Shown here in pieces: positions 1 through 7,977 of a stretch of DNA of 12,790 nucleotides; the first letter of the stretch is position 1, and each line of letters starts with the position of its first letter. The DNA is taken from positions 10,688 through 23,477 of the forward strand of contig DEKZ01000153.1 in the NCBI GenBank assembly GCA_002354135.1, given 5' to 3'. Both the position numbers and the translations under genes were made by a program. Below the pieces are notes generated by a model, which made no database searches, was not told the origin of the DNA, and saw only the letters and a list, made by a program, of their open reading frames with translations. Origin of the DNA: Massilia sp. UBA2709. GTDB lineage: Bacteria; Pseudomonadota; Gammaproteobacteria; Burkholderiales; Burkholderiaceae_D.

Positions 1-2306
1 ACGTGAAGCAGTACTACCTCGGCTCGGTGCTGAACGGCGGAGGCAGCTGGCCGAACGGGAACAAGCACGCAAGCGCGGCCGACTGGCTGGCGCTGGCGGA
101 CGCCTATTACGACGCCTCGATGGCCACCGACATGGCGGTCAAGGTGCCGGTGATCTGGGGCATCGACGCGGTCCACGGCAACAACAACGTCCATGGCGCC
201 ACCATCTACCCGCACAACATCGGCCTGGGCGCCGCCCACGATCCCAAGCTGGTGGCCGAGGTGGCGGCCGGCACCGCCCGCGCGGTGCGCGCGACCGGAC
301 TGGCCTGGGTCTTCGGCCCGACGGTGGCGGTGGTGCGCGACGACCGCTGGGGCCGCACCTACGAAAGCTTCTCGGAAGACCCCGAGCTGGTGAAAAGCTA
401 TGCCGGTCCTTACGTGAAGGGGCTGCAGGGCCGCTTCGACAAGGACGCCAACGTGGTCGCCTCGATCAAGCACTTCATGGGCGACGGCGGCACCGACCAG
501 GGCAAGGACCGCGGCGTGACCAGGGCCAGCGCGGCCCAGATGATGAACGTCCACGCCCAGGGTTACTACACCGGCCTGGAAGCGGGCGCCCAGACCGTCA
601 TGGTCTCGTTCAACAGCTGGACCGAGGTTGGCAAGGACGGGGCGACCGGTACCGAGCACGGCAAGCTGCACGGCAGCCGGGTGGCGATCACCGACATCCT
701 GAAGAACAAGATGGGCTTCGACGGCTTCGTCGTCAGCGACTGGAACGGCATCGCCGAAGTGCCGGGCTGCCGCAACGACAGCTGCGCCCAGGCCGTGAAC
801 GCCGGCGTCGACATGTTCATGGTGCCGGACGACTGGAAGGCCTTCATCGCCAACACCATCCAGCAGGTGGAGGCGGGCGAGATCCCGATGGCGCGCATCG
901 ACGACGCCGTCACCCGCATCCTGCGCGTCAAGCTGCGCGCCGGCCTGTTCGGCAAGCGGCCGTCAACGAACGCTTACGCCGGCAAGGACAAGGCGCTGCA
1001 GGACCGCGAACTGGCGCGCCGCGCCGTGCGCCAGTCGCTGGTGCTGCTCAAGAACGAAGGCCCGGCCTTGCCGCTCGCGCGCGGCAAGAAGATCCTGGTG
1101 GTGGGCAAGAGCGCCGACAACCTGTCGAACCAGACCGGCGGCTGGTCGCTGACCTGGCAGGGCACTGCCAACACGAATGCCGACTTCCCCCATGCCGACA
1201 CCATCCTGGCCGGCATTCGCGCAGCCGCCGGCGCCGCCAACGTGCGCTACAGCGTGGATGGCAAGGACGTCGACGTCGCCAGCTTCGACGCCGTGGTGGC
1301 CGTTATCGGCGAGACCCCGTATGCCGAAGGCGACGGCGACATCGGCCCCTCGGGCACGCTGCGCCACAGCAGCCGCTATCCGGAAGACCTGGCGGTGCTG
1401 GAAGCGGTTGCCGGCAAGGGCAAGCCGGTCGTGACCGTGTTCGTGGCCGGCCGCCCGCTCTGGGTCAACGACCTGCTGAACCTGTCCGATACCTTCGTGG
1501 CTGCCTGGCTGCCGGGCAGCGAGGGCAAGGGCGTGTCCGACCTCCTGGTGGCCGGCCCCAAACGCTATGACTTCAGCGGCAGCCTGTCCTTCTCCTGGCC
1601 GAAGACGGTGTGCCAGACCGACCTGAATGCGGACAGCCCGGACTACGCGCCCCTGTTCAGGCTCGACTATGGCCTGCGCAGCAGCGTGCGTTCCCGGCTC
1701 GGCCAGCTCGACGCTAGCTATCCGGCCGGCGGCTGCGGCGTCAGCAACAGCTTCCCGGTCTATGGCCAGGCCGACCGCGCCAGCTTCCCGCTGGCGATCC
1801 GCAGCGGCAGCCAGGTCAAGCCGCTGGGGTCCGACCTGAACGCGACCATCAGCCTGCCGAACGTCAGCGTGCAGACCTCGCAGATCAACACCCAGCAGGA
1901 CGCCAAGCAGGTGAGCTGGACCGGCCCCGCGAGCATCGAGGCGCGCGGTACGAAAGCCATGGTGCTGCCGCCGGCGGCCGCTGCCGATGCGGCGCTGCGC
2001 TTCGACACCATCGTGTCCGCCGCCCCGGCCGGCCAGGTCACCATCGCCATGGCCTGCGGGGTCAATGCGAGCTGCGGCACGCCGCTGGATGCGACCGCAC
2101 TGTTCGCGCGCCTGGCGGGCAAGGGCAAGCAGGTCGTCAAGATTCCGTTGGCCTGCTTCAGCGCCCGCGGCGTGGACCTTGCCCGCGTCGAGGCGCCCTT
2201 CGTGGTCGCCAGCAGCGCCGCCTTCAGCGCCGCCTTCACCAACATCGAGGTGCTCGGCGGTGGCGCGAAGGATGCCGATGCGGTGCGCTGCGAGGAGCTG
2301 CGATGA
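1..2306 (+). CDS. GH3 exo-beta-glucosidase (ExoP / barley ExoI type), 5' partial
   Basis: Glycoside hydrolase family 3 enzyme that would cleave glucose from the non-reducing ends of beta-glucans or cello-oligosaccharides, probably outside the cytoplasm. Numbering from the codon at base 3, the barrel domain covers about residues 1-320. It shows GIDAVHG (Asp55, substrate pocket), RWGRTYESFSED, SIKHFMGDGGT (Lys156-His157) and the nucleophile in GFVVSDWNG (Asp246). The alpha/beta sandwich domain (about 345-560) carries GGWSLTWQG and GETPYAEGDGD, where Glu442 is the likely acid/base. A beta-rich ExoP-type C-terminal domain runs from about 590 to 767. Aligned by these motifs to barley ExoI (Asp95, Asp285), roughly 40 residues of the fold plus any signal peptide lie off the left edge, so the GTG at base 3 is not the true start. 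The stop overlaps the glucokinase start (ATGA), indicating one transcript. Family assignment is firm; exact glucan preference is unknown. Confidence 0.95.
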   Translation, partial: VKQYYLGSVLNGGGSWPNGNKHASAADWLALADAYYDASMATDMAVKVPVIWGIDAVHGNNNVHGATIYPHNIGLGAAHDPKLVAEVAAGTARAVRATGLAWVFGPTVAVVRDDRWGRTYESFSEDPELVKSYAGPYVKGLQGRFDKDANVVASIKHFMGDGGTDQGKDRGVTRASAAQMMNVHAQGYYTGLEAGAQTVMVSFNSWTEVGKDGATGTEHGKLHGSRVAITDILKNKMGFDGFVVSDWNGIAEVPGCRNDSCAQAVNAGVDMFMVPDDWKAFIANTIQQVEAGEIPMARIDDAVTRILRVKLRAGLFGKRPSTNAYAGKDKALQDRELARRAVRQSLVLLKNEGPALPLARGKKILVVGKSADNLSNQTGGWSLTWQGTANTNADFPHADTILAGIRAAAGAANVRYSVDGKDVDVASFDAVVAVIGETPYAEGDGDIGPSGTLRHSSRYPEDLAVLEAVAGKGKPVVTVFVAGRPLWVNDLLNLSDTFVAAWLPGSEGKGVSDLLVAGPKRYDFSGSLSFSWPKTVCQTDLNADSPDYAPLFRLDYGLRSSVRSRLGQLDASYPAGGCGVSNSFPVYGQADRASFPLAIRSGSQVKPLGSDLNATISLPNVSVQTSQINTQQDAKQVSWTGPASIEARGTKAMVLPPAAAADAALRFDTIVSAAPAGQVTIAMACGVNASCGTPLDATALFARLAGKGKQVVKIPLACFSARGVDLARVEAPFVVASSAAFSAAFTNIEVLGGGAKDADAVRCEELR

Positions 2307-3262
2307 GCGCGCCCAGCCTGGTGGCCGACATCGGGGGCACCAACGCCCGCTTCGCCCTGCACAGCGAAGGACGCTTCGACTGCATCGAGGTGCTGCCCTG
2401 CGCCCGCCACGCGAGCCTGAGCCAGGCGCTGAGCGCCTACCTGGACGCGGCCGCCGGGCGCGGCTTCGCGGTCGACGGCATCCGTCACGCGGCCATCGCG
2501 ATCGCCAACCCGGTCGAGGAAGACCGGGTCAGCATGACCAACCACCACTGGAGTTTTTCGATTTCAGGCCTGCGCGACGAGCGCGCGCTCTCCACGCTGC
2601 TGGTCGTGAACGATTTCGCCGCGCTGGCGATGTCGCTGCCCTGCCTGCAGCCCTGGCAGCGCGAGCGCATCGGCGGCGGCGTCGAGCTCACGGGCAGGCC
2701 GATCGGCCTGGTCGGGCCGGGCACCGGGCTGGGCGTCTCTGGTATCATCCCGGCGGGCAACGGCTGGGTAGCGCTGGCGGGCGAGGGCGGCCACGCTAGT
2801 TTCGCGCCCTGCACGCGCGACGAGTTCCTCATCCTCGAGCGCCTGCAGGACGAGTATGGCCATGTGTCGGCTGAGCGGCTGCTGTCGGGGCCGGGGCTGG
2901 AAGCGATCCACCGCGTGCTCGCGGGCGTATCGCTGGCCGCGCCCGACATCACGCGCCAGGCCCTGGACGGCAGTTGCGCGGCCTGCCTGCGCACGGTCGA
3001 GACCTTCTGCGGCATCCTCGGCAGCGTGGCGGGCAACGTCGCCCTGACGCTGGGCGCCACCGGCGGCATGTACATCGGCGGGGGCATCGTGCCGCGCTTC
3101 GGGGCCCTGTTCGCGCAATCGGCATTCCGCCGCCGCTTCGAGGACAAGGGGCGTTTGTCGTCCTACCTGGCGCGCATTCCGACCTGGCTGGTCACCGAAC
3201 CCTATCCGGCGCTGCAGGGCGTGGCGGCGATGCTGTCGGCGCACGTCGCCACCCAACAATGA
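2303..3262 (+). CDS. glk: Glucokinase
   Basis: ATP-dependent glucokinase (EC 2.7.1.2), a cytoplasmic enzyme converting glucose to glucose-6-phosphate. The 319-residue length matches proteobacterial Glk (about 320) rather than the ROK family. Visible motifs: the N-terminal phosphate-binding loop LVADIGGTNARFAL (residues 6-19), NHHWSFS (80-86), the catalytic aspartate in VVNDFAALA (Asp104), GPGTGLGVSG (138-147), the glucose-contacting EGGH (161-164), LLSGPGLEAIHR, and GGMYIGGGIVPR near the C-terminus. The start is the ATG at 2303, which overlaps the GH3 stop in an ATGA arrangement, so translation is probably coupled. The glucokinase lies between the glucosidase that releases glucose and the permease that imports it, which supports glucose as the product of this pathway. 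Confidence 0.96.
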   Translation: MSAPSLVADIGGTNARFALHSEGRFDCIEVLPCARHASLSQALSAYLDAAAGRGFAVDGIRHAAIAIANPVEEDRVSMTNHHWSFSISGLRDERALSTLLVVNDFAALAMSLPCLQPWQRERIGGGVELTGRPIGLVGPGTGLGVSGIIPAGNGWVALAGEGGHASFAPCTRDEFLILERLQDEYGHVSAERLLSGPGLEAIHRVLAGVSLAAPDITRQALDGSCAACLRTVETFCGILGSVAGNVALTLGATGGMYIGGGIVPRFGALFAQSAFRRRFEDKGRLSSYLARIPTWLVTEPYPALQGVAAMLSAHVATQQ

Positions 3263-3279
3263 GTCATCAAGGAGACACC

Positions 3280-4581
3280 ATGGAACACACTGCAACCGGC
3301 GCGCATGCCGCGGCGCCAGGCGAGGGCGAGGCGGGTTCGAACACCGGTCCGCTCGTCATCGTCACCATCCTGTTCTTCATGTGGGGGTTGCTGACCTCGC
3401 TGAACGACGTCCTGATCCCGCACCTGAAGTCGATCTATACGCTGACCTACCTGCAGGCGATGCTGGTGCAGTTCTGCTTCTTCGGCGCCTATTTCATCGT
3501 CTCGCTGCCGGCGGGCGCGCTGATCCGCCGCATCGGCTACCAGCGCGGCGCGGTCACGGGCCTGCTGATCGCCGCCAGCGGCTGCGCGCTGTTCTACCCG
3601 GCGGCGCAGAGCGGCTATGCCCTGTTCCTGTTCGCCTTCTTCGTGCTGGCCAGCGGCATCACGATCCTGCAGGTGGCGGCCAATCCTTACGTGACCGTGC
3701 TCGGGCCGGCGCGCATCGCCTCGAGCCGACTGACGCTCACCCAGGCCTTCAATTCGCTCGGCACCACGGTCGGCCCGGCCCTGGGCGGCGTGCTGGTCCT
3801 CTCGGCGGCCGCGATCGGCGCCGACCAGCTGGCGGCGATGTCGGCCGCCGAGCAGGCCGCCTACAAGGCGCAGGAAGCGGCCACCGTGCAGGGGCCCTAC
3901 CTGGCGCTGGCGGCGGCTCTGGCGATCCTGGCGGTGCTGTTCGCCCTGGCGCGCCTGCCGAAGATCGACCACGACGCCGGTCCGGCGGCCGCGGCGTCGA
4001 GCGCCAAGGGCTCGGCCTGGAACTACCGTCACCTGGTGCTGGGCGCGGTGGCGATCTTCGTCTACGTGGGCGGCGAGGTCAGCATCGGCAGCTTCCTGGT
4101 CAACTTCCTGGGCGAGCCGCACATCGCCGGCCTGGACCACGCGGCGGCGGCGCAGTACGTCAGCCTGTACTGGGGCGGCGCCCTGGTCGGCCGCTTCATC
4201 GGCTTCGCCGTGATGCGCTATGTCAGCCCGGGCAAGACCCTGGCCTTCAATGCGCTGGGGGCCATCGTGCTGGTGCTGCTGGCGACCTTCAGCCAGGGCA
4301 GCGTGGCGATGTGGGCGATCATCGCGGTCGGACTGTGCAATTCCATCATGTTCCCGACCATCTTCAGCATGGCGCTGCACGGCCTGGGCAAGTACACCGG
4401 CCAGGGTTCGGGCATCCTGTGCATGGCCATCGTCGGCGGCGCCATCGTGCCCTTCATCCAGGGCGCCATGGCCGACAGCATCGGCCTGCAGCCGTCCTTC
4501 CTGGTGCCGGCGGCCTGCTACCTGTTCATCCTGTTCTTCGGGGTGAAGTATGCGGGGCTGCACCGCGAAGGGACGGCGTAA
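3280..4581 (+). CDS. MFS sugar permease, GluP/FucP (FHS) family
   Basis: Inner-membrane sugar transporter of the fucose/galactose/glucose:H+ symporter branch of the major facilitator superfamily; glucose is the likely substrate from its neighbours. The 433-residue protein has a polar N-terminus (about 23 residues) and then about 12 hydrophobic segments. The family signature FFMWGLLTSLNDVLIPHLK spans residues 32-50, with Asp43 at the position of the essential aspartate of E. coli FucP. Other landmarks are RRIGYQRG (83-90) between helices 2 and 3, ILQVAANPYVT (129-139), LTQAFNSLGTTVGP and a central cytoplasmic loop. I chose the ATG at 3280 because AAGGAG lies at 3269-3274 with 5-base spacing. 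An in-frame ATG at 3259 overlaps the glk stop as ATGA and would add 7 residues. Residue 131 is Gln where, as I recall, FucP has a functional Glu. Transport class is secure; substrate is inferred. Confidence 0.93.
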   Translation: MEHTATGAHAAAPGEGEAGSNTGPLVIVTILFFMWGLLTSLNDVLIPHLKSIYTLTYLQAMLVQFCFFGAYFIVSLPAGALIRRIGYQRGAVTGLLIAASGCALFYPAAQSGYALFLFAFFVLASGITILQVAANPYVTVLGPARIASSRLTLTQAFNSLGTTVGPALGGVLVLSAAAIGADQLAAMSAAEQAAYKAQEAATVQGPYLALAAALAILAVLFALARLPKIDHDAGPAAAASSAKGSAWNYRHLVLGAVAIFVYVGGEVSIGSFLVNFLGEPHIAGLDHAAAAQYVSLYWGGALVGRFIGFAVMRYVSPGKTLAFNALGAIVLVLLATFSQGSVAMWAIIAVGLCNSIMFPTIFSMALHGLGKYTGQGSGILCMAIVGGAIVPFIQGAMADSIGLQPSFLVPAACYLFILFFGVKYAGLHREGTA

Positions 4582-4724
4582 TCCGTAGGGTGGGCGCCCC
4601 GTGCCCACCAAAAGTCGGCGTAACGATACCGTTTGCCGTGTGAGATTGTTAGCGTTCCAGAAGCGTCAGCGCGACGCAAACCTTTGGTGGGCACGGGGCG
4701 CCCACCCTACGGTCAACCTTGCCG
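4582..4724. other. Convergent intergenic region
   Basis: 143 bases separate the stop of the permease gene (+) and the stop of halogenase A (-). The stretch is almost entirely a REP-like inverted repeat pair and the 70-base segment between its arms. I see no classical hairpin-plus-T-tract terminator, so the repeat pair is the best candidate for a bidirectional transcription stop or 3'-end stabiliser. No reading frame here looks like a gene. Confidence 0.8.
4583..4712. repeat. REP-like doublet, perfect 30-bp inverted repeat (GTAG-headed)
   Basis: The arm at 4583-4612 is the exact reverse complement of the arm at 4683-4712 (30 of 30 bases), separated by 70 bases. Each arm has its own internal hairpin, GGTGGGC then seven bases then GCCCACC, preceded by GTAG. 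That layout matches REP palindromes mobilised by RAYT (REP-associated tyrosine) transposases, and two inverted REPs form a REPIN/BIME-like unit. A small stem (GCGTC/GACGC, 4663-4677) sits in the spacer. It falls exactly between two converging genes, as REP elements usually do. No RAYT gene is in the window. A simple terminator role is possible too. Confidence 0.75.
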
Positions 4725-6236
4725 TTACTTCGCCGTCCCGCAATACTGCCTGACATACGCCTCGTGCGGCGGCAACTGCGCCACGGTGCGGTCGATCGCA
4801 CCGCTGATGCTGTCGAGGAAGTCCTTCAGCTCCGCGTCCCCCATCAGATCCGCCGTCTGGTGATGCTGCTCGGGCATGATGCCCTGGCCCAGCATCACCT
4901 GGATCCACGAATTCTCCGCGAACAGTTCGTTCGGCGCCCGGAACACGCGGCCGGTCTCGCGGAACAGGTCGATGCGGTGCCGCAGCGACGCCGGCACGTC
5001 CATCCCGGCGCAGGCGCGCCAGTAGGGGGTGTCGCGGCGATTCGTCACCTTGTAGTGCAGCACGATGAAGTCGCGGATGTGGGCGATCTCGTGTGCGGCC
5101 TGGCGGTTGTATTCGTCGATGTCGCGCTGGCAGATGCCGTGCGCCGGGAACATCTGCATCAGGCGCACGATGCCGCGCTGGATCAGGTGGATGCTGGTCG
5201 ATTCGATCGGCTCCAGGAAGCCGCTGGCCAGGCCGATGGCGACGCAGTTGCCGGCCCAGACCTGCCTGCGCTGGCCCGGCTTGAAGCGGATCACGCGCGG
5301 CTGCATCAAGGGCTCGCCCTGCACGTTGCGCTGCAAGGTGTCGATCGCGGCCTCGTCGTCGATGAAGCGGCTGGAAAATACGTGGCCGTTGCCGACCCGG
5401 TGCTGCAGCGGGATGCGCCACTGCCAACCCGATTCGCGCGCGATCGAGCGGGTGTAGGGCACCGCTTCGCCGTGGGAGGCGGTCTGCAGGGCCGCCGCGC
5501 TGTCGTTGAACAGCCAGTGCGACCAGTCCTCGTACTCCACGCCCATCGCTTGCCCGATCAGGAGCGCGCGGAAACCCGTGCAGTCGATGAACAGGTCGCC
5601 TTCTAGTTCGGTGCCGGAATCGAGCCTGATCGCGCGGATGTCGCCGGATGCCTCGTCCTTCGCCACCTCGACGATCTTCGCCTCGATGCGCTGCACGCCG
5701 AAGCGCTCCGAGAAGCGGCGCAGGAAGCGCGCGTAGGCGCCGGCGTCCAGGTGGTAGGCATAGTTCATCGCCTGCTTCGGCAGGTGGGCGAAGCGGTTTT
5801 CCTGGGCCGCGCGGTGTTCCAGGCAGTAGTCGCCGTAGTCGCCGGCCAGGCCCCGCTCGCGGCCCTTGTGCCAGAAATGCTGGAAGCCGGCGGTCCAGTG
5901 GTCGGTGCCGGTCAGGCCGAAGGAGTGGATGTAGTCCTGCTTCAGGTCGCGCCAGTTCTCGAAGCTGATGCCCAGCTTGAAGGTGGCGTTCGTCGCGGCC
6001 ATGAATTCCTGCTCGTTGACCTCGAGGAGGTGGTGGAAGTTGATCAGGGTCGGGATGGTCGCTTCGCCCACGCCCACGGTGCCGATCTCGTCGGACTCGA
6101 CCAGCTTGATGTCGAGCCGCTTGCCGAGCGACTTGCCGATGCAGGCCGCCATCATCCAGCCCGCGGTGCCGCCGCCGGCGATGACGACGCGGCGGATCGG
6201 CCGTTTTTCCAGGTGCTCTCGATTGATGGCTTGCAT
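4725..6236 (-). CDS. Flavin-dependent tryptophan-halogenase family protein (halogenase A)
   Basis: 503-residue FAD-binding protein of the tryptophan halogenase family (PrnA/RebH-like), length typical. In characterised members, reduced flavin, O2 and halide make hypohalous acid that is carried to an active-site lysine. Here the dinucleotide-binding GGGTAGW starts at residue 21, GVGEATIP is at 55-62, Lys87 in ATFKLGISF matches catalytic Lys79 of PrnA, the family motif WQWRIP is at 271-276, and Glu345 in EPIESTS matches PrnA Glu346. All key halogenase residues are thus present, though the Gly of the usual ESTG is Ser. No signal peptide, so probably cytoplasmic. Start ATG 6236 has AGGAGA at 6247-6242, which contains the stop of the upstream cupin gene. 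It is last in the four-gene cluster. Natural substrate is unknown; locus-associated homologues may act on indoles or on something else. No flavin reductase gene is nearby. Confidence 0.88.
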   Translation of the reverse strand: MQAINREHLEKRPIRRVVIAGGGTAGWMMAACIGKSLGKRLDIKLVESDEIGTVGVGEATIPTLINFHHLLEVNEQEFMAATNATFKLGISFENWRDLKQDYIHSFGLTGTDHWTAGFQHFWHKGRERGLAGDYGDYCLEHRAAQENRFAHLPKQAMNYAYHLDAGAYARFLRRFSERFGVQRIEAKIVEVAKDEASGDIRAIRLDSGTELEGDLFIDCTGFRALLIGQAMGVEYEDWSHWLFNDSAAALQTASHGEAVPYTRSIARESGWQWRIPLQHRVGNGHVFSSRFIDDEAAIDTLQRNVQGEPLMQPRVIRFKPGQRRQVWAGNCVAIGLASGFLEPIESTSIHLIQRGIVRLMQMFPAHGICQRDIDEYNRQAAHEIAHIRDFIVLHYKVTNRRDTPYWRACAGMDVPASLRHRIDLFRETGRVFRAPNELFAENSWIQVMLGQGIMPEQHHQTADLMGDAELKDFLDSISGAIDRTVAQLPPHEAYVRQYCGTAK

Positions 6237-6245
6237 GCCTGTCTC

Positions 6246-7259
6246 CTAGCGGTTCATTCTTTTCAATAGTTGGGCGCGCAGCGCGCGCGTGGCGGCGTCG
6301 TCGAGCGGATTCAGCACGCCGCGCGCGGCGGGCGGAATATGGGCGGCGCCGTCCTCGTCCGGCTCGAACACGTAATGGCGGAACAGTTCCTGCCAAGCGA
6401 GCCGCTGTTCGCGCGGCAGGTCGCGCACGCTCATCAGCGCGTGCATCAGCGCGTTCATCGGCGTGTCCATGTAGTCGGGCGACTGGCGCCACCAGTAATT
6501 CACCAGCACGTTGAAACGGTCGAGCGCCTCGATGTGGTGCCACCACATGCTCGGGATGAAAAGGGCATCGCCCGGCGCCAGTTCGGCCACCTGGGCGTGG
6601 CGCATCGCTTGCGCGAACCTCGGGTAGCGCTCCAGGTCGGGCTGGTGGAAATCGACCAGGCTGATCGCCTGGCCGGCCGGCGTGAAGTCGAGCGGGCCGA
6701 CGTACAGGTTCGCAAGCTGCGCGGGCGGGAACAGGGTGAAGCGGCGCCGTCCGGCCGCGACGACGGCGATGTTGTCCGGCAGGTCGTAGTGGGCGGCGAT
6801 GCGGGTGCGGTTGCCGATCCAGATGCTGGCCAGGGCATCGCGCGCGCCGAGGTCGATGTCGTTCTCGCCCCGAAAACCCGGCAGGCAGGTATCGATCGTG
6901 GTCGAGCCGACGTAGATCGCCGGCGGCTTTTCGTCGCGGCGGTGCCCGCGCAGCTCCTCCAGCACCGCGTCCAGGCGCGCACGCACGGGCGCGAAATTGA
7001 AGCCGGTGAGGTCGTCGTTGTAGAAGAAGCGGCCCTCGATCTCGGGCGCGCCCAGCATCGCGGTGACGGTGGCGTCGCGGTAGAAGCGGCGCAGGTAGGC
7101 GTCGGCGGCATCGAAGGAAGCGATCGCCGCGCGCACGAAGGGCCAGCGCGCCGCCAGGCCGCGCAGCACCAGCGGCCGGGTCGACGCCAGCAGTTCGTCG
7201 TTCAGCACGCCGGGTTGGCCGGCGTCGATTTCCTGGATCGGTTCAGCGCTTGGCAGCAT
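6246..7259 (-). CDS. Cupin-8 / JmjC-like (FIH-type) putative 2-oxoglutarate oxygenase
   Basis: 337-residue protein resembling the cupin-like domain 8 family (related to the asparaginyl hydroxylase FIH and JmjC proteins; such bacterial genes are sometimes labelled Pass1-related). A metal-binding HxD is visible as His157-Tyr-Asp159 in AAHYDLPDN, and the distal histidine is most likely His241 in IPSMWWHHIE. Between them GRRRFTLFPP (170-179) occupies the place where FIH has its 2-oxoglutarate-binding lysine, here an arginine. RPLVLRGLAARWP near residue 28 is the usual N-terminal lead-in. Oxygenase activity is therefore plausible but not proven, and the substrate is unknown. The start at 7259 lies inside the sapC coding end (17-base overlap) and the stop lies in the ribosome-binding site of halogenase A, so the gene is tightly embedded in the cluster. 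No signal peptide or membrane segment is seen. Confidence 0.82.
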   Translation of the reverse strand: MLPSAEPIQEIDAGQPGVLNDELLASTRPLVLRGLAARWPFVRAAIASFDAADAYLRRFYRDATVTAMLGAPEIEGRFFYNDDLTGFNFAPVRARLDAVLEELRGHRRDEKPPAIYVGSTTIDTCLPGFRGENDIDLGARDALASIWIGNRTRIAAHYDLPDNIAVVAAGRRRFTLFPPAQLANLYVGPLDFTPAGQAISLVDFHQPDLERYPRFAQAMRHAQVAELAPGDALFIPSMWWHHIEALDRFNVLVNYWWRQSPDYMDTPMNALMHALMSVRDLPREQRLAWQELFRHYVFEPDEDGAAHIPPAARGVLNPLDDAATRALRAQLLKRMNR

Positions 7260-7950
7260 TGCGGCGATTCTTCGCGTCGATCAGGGTGCGGAAGTTCGAC
7301 AGCGAGGCCAGCACCATGTAGATCGCCTGCAGGTGGCCGGCGCGGTGCAGGCGCGCCAGGGCCGCGCCGTCGAGACTGGCCAGGCGCTCCTCGTGGATGG
7401 TGTAGAAGCCGGCCAGGCGGTTGTCCGAGCCGTCGTCGAGCGTGATGTCGAGGACGAAGGATTCGAGCAGCTCGTGCTCGAGCAGGGCGCCCATGAAGCC
7501 GCGCGCGCCCTGCAGGCCGACGTGAATGGCATGCAGCGCCGAATTCATGCGCTCGAGGTAATCCGTGGTGCCGCCTTGCGGCAGGAACAGCGGCTCGCCT
7601 TCGGTGCGGCTCAGGCGCGGGCTGTCGAGGTCGACGTGGACCATCAGCTCGTCGCCATTCGCGCCGATCAGGAAGGGCTGGCGCTCGACGGTGAGCGGCA
7701 CGTCGGGCGCCAGCCAGGTCTCGCCGTCGAGGAAGAGGTTTTCGCCTTCCTGGAAGCCGAACAGGGCCAGGGCCTCGAAGCCGCCGTCAGCGCTCTTGCG
7801 GAACACGATCGGGTAGTGCGCCTGCAGGGTGCGGAATTCGTCCGGGAAGGTGAGTGCGGACATGACATTGTCGCCCCAGGCGGCGCCGCGCCTGGTGATC
7901 ACCCGCATGGCGGCGTGGTCGATATTGTTCAATAAAACCGGATGGGACAT
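7243..7950 (-). CDS. SapC family protein
   Basis: 235-residue soluble-looking protein of the SapC family, named after a Campylobacter fetus S-layer-associated protein. The biochemical role of the family is not established. Supporting features are the early segment FPDEFRTLQAHYPIVFRK (35-52), LALFGFQEGENLFLDG, a central PFLIGANGDEL stretch, and the C-terminal AGHLQAIYMVLASLSNFRTL, which resembles the conserved end of SapC proteins. No signal peptide or transmembrane helix is visible, which argues against the protein itself being an exported S-layer subunit. It begins 27 bases after the stop of halogenase B and overlaps the cupin gene by 17 bases. A GAAGG lies only 2 bases before the ATG and an AAGG about 13 bases before it, so the ribosome-binding site is uncertain. 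The neighbourhood suggests it works with the halogenase-like and cupin proteins. Confidence 0.85.
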   Translation of the reverse strand: MSHPVLLNNIDHAAMRVITRRGAAWGDNVMSALTFPDEFRTLQAHYPIVFRKSADGGFEALALFGFQEGENLFLDGETWLAPDVPLTVERQPFLIGANGDELMVHVDLDSPRLSRTEGEPLFLPQGGTTDYLERMNSALHAIHVGLQGARGFMGALLEHELLESFVLDITLDDGSDNRLAGFYTIHEERLASLDGAALARLHRAGHLQAIYMVLASLSNFRTLIDAKNRRNAAKR

Positions 7951-7977
7951 GGCCTTCGCTCTGCCTTATGTGAGGGT

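Noticed and set aside
3..5. GTG at base 3 as the start of the GH3 gene
   Set aside because: Motif spacing against barley ExoI shows that about 40 residues of the conserved fold plus any signal peptide are missing.
3259..3261. ATG at 3259 as the permease start (ATGA overlap with glk)
   Set aside because: Possible, but the good Shine-Dalgarno AAGGAG at 3269-3274 is placed for the ATG at 3280, so the later start is preferred.
3202..4611. 469-codon open frame antisense to the permease gene
   Set aside because: The sense strand carries a clear MFS protein. The antisense product is Arg/His/Gln-rich without any recognisable domain, as expected from GC-rich shadow frames.
4633..4863. Short plus-strand frame starting in the convergent gap
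   Set aside because: It crosses the REP arm at 4683-4712 and the 3' end of halogenase A, with no ribosome-binding site or known motif.
4666..6546. 626-codon open frame on the minus strand over halogenase A
   Set aside because: It is an alternate frame of the halogenase gene, rich in Arg, Ala and Pro, and runs across gene ends and a repeat arm.
6270..7445. 391-codon plus-strand frame across the cupin and sapC genes
   Set aside because: It covers two recognisable minus-strand genes and has low-complexity Arg/Val/Ala composition with no family signature.
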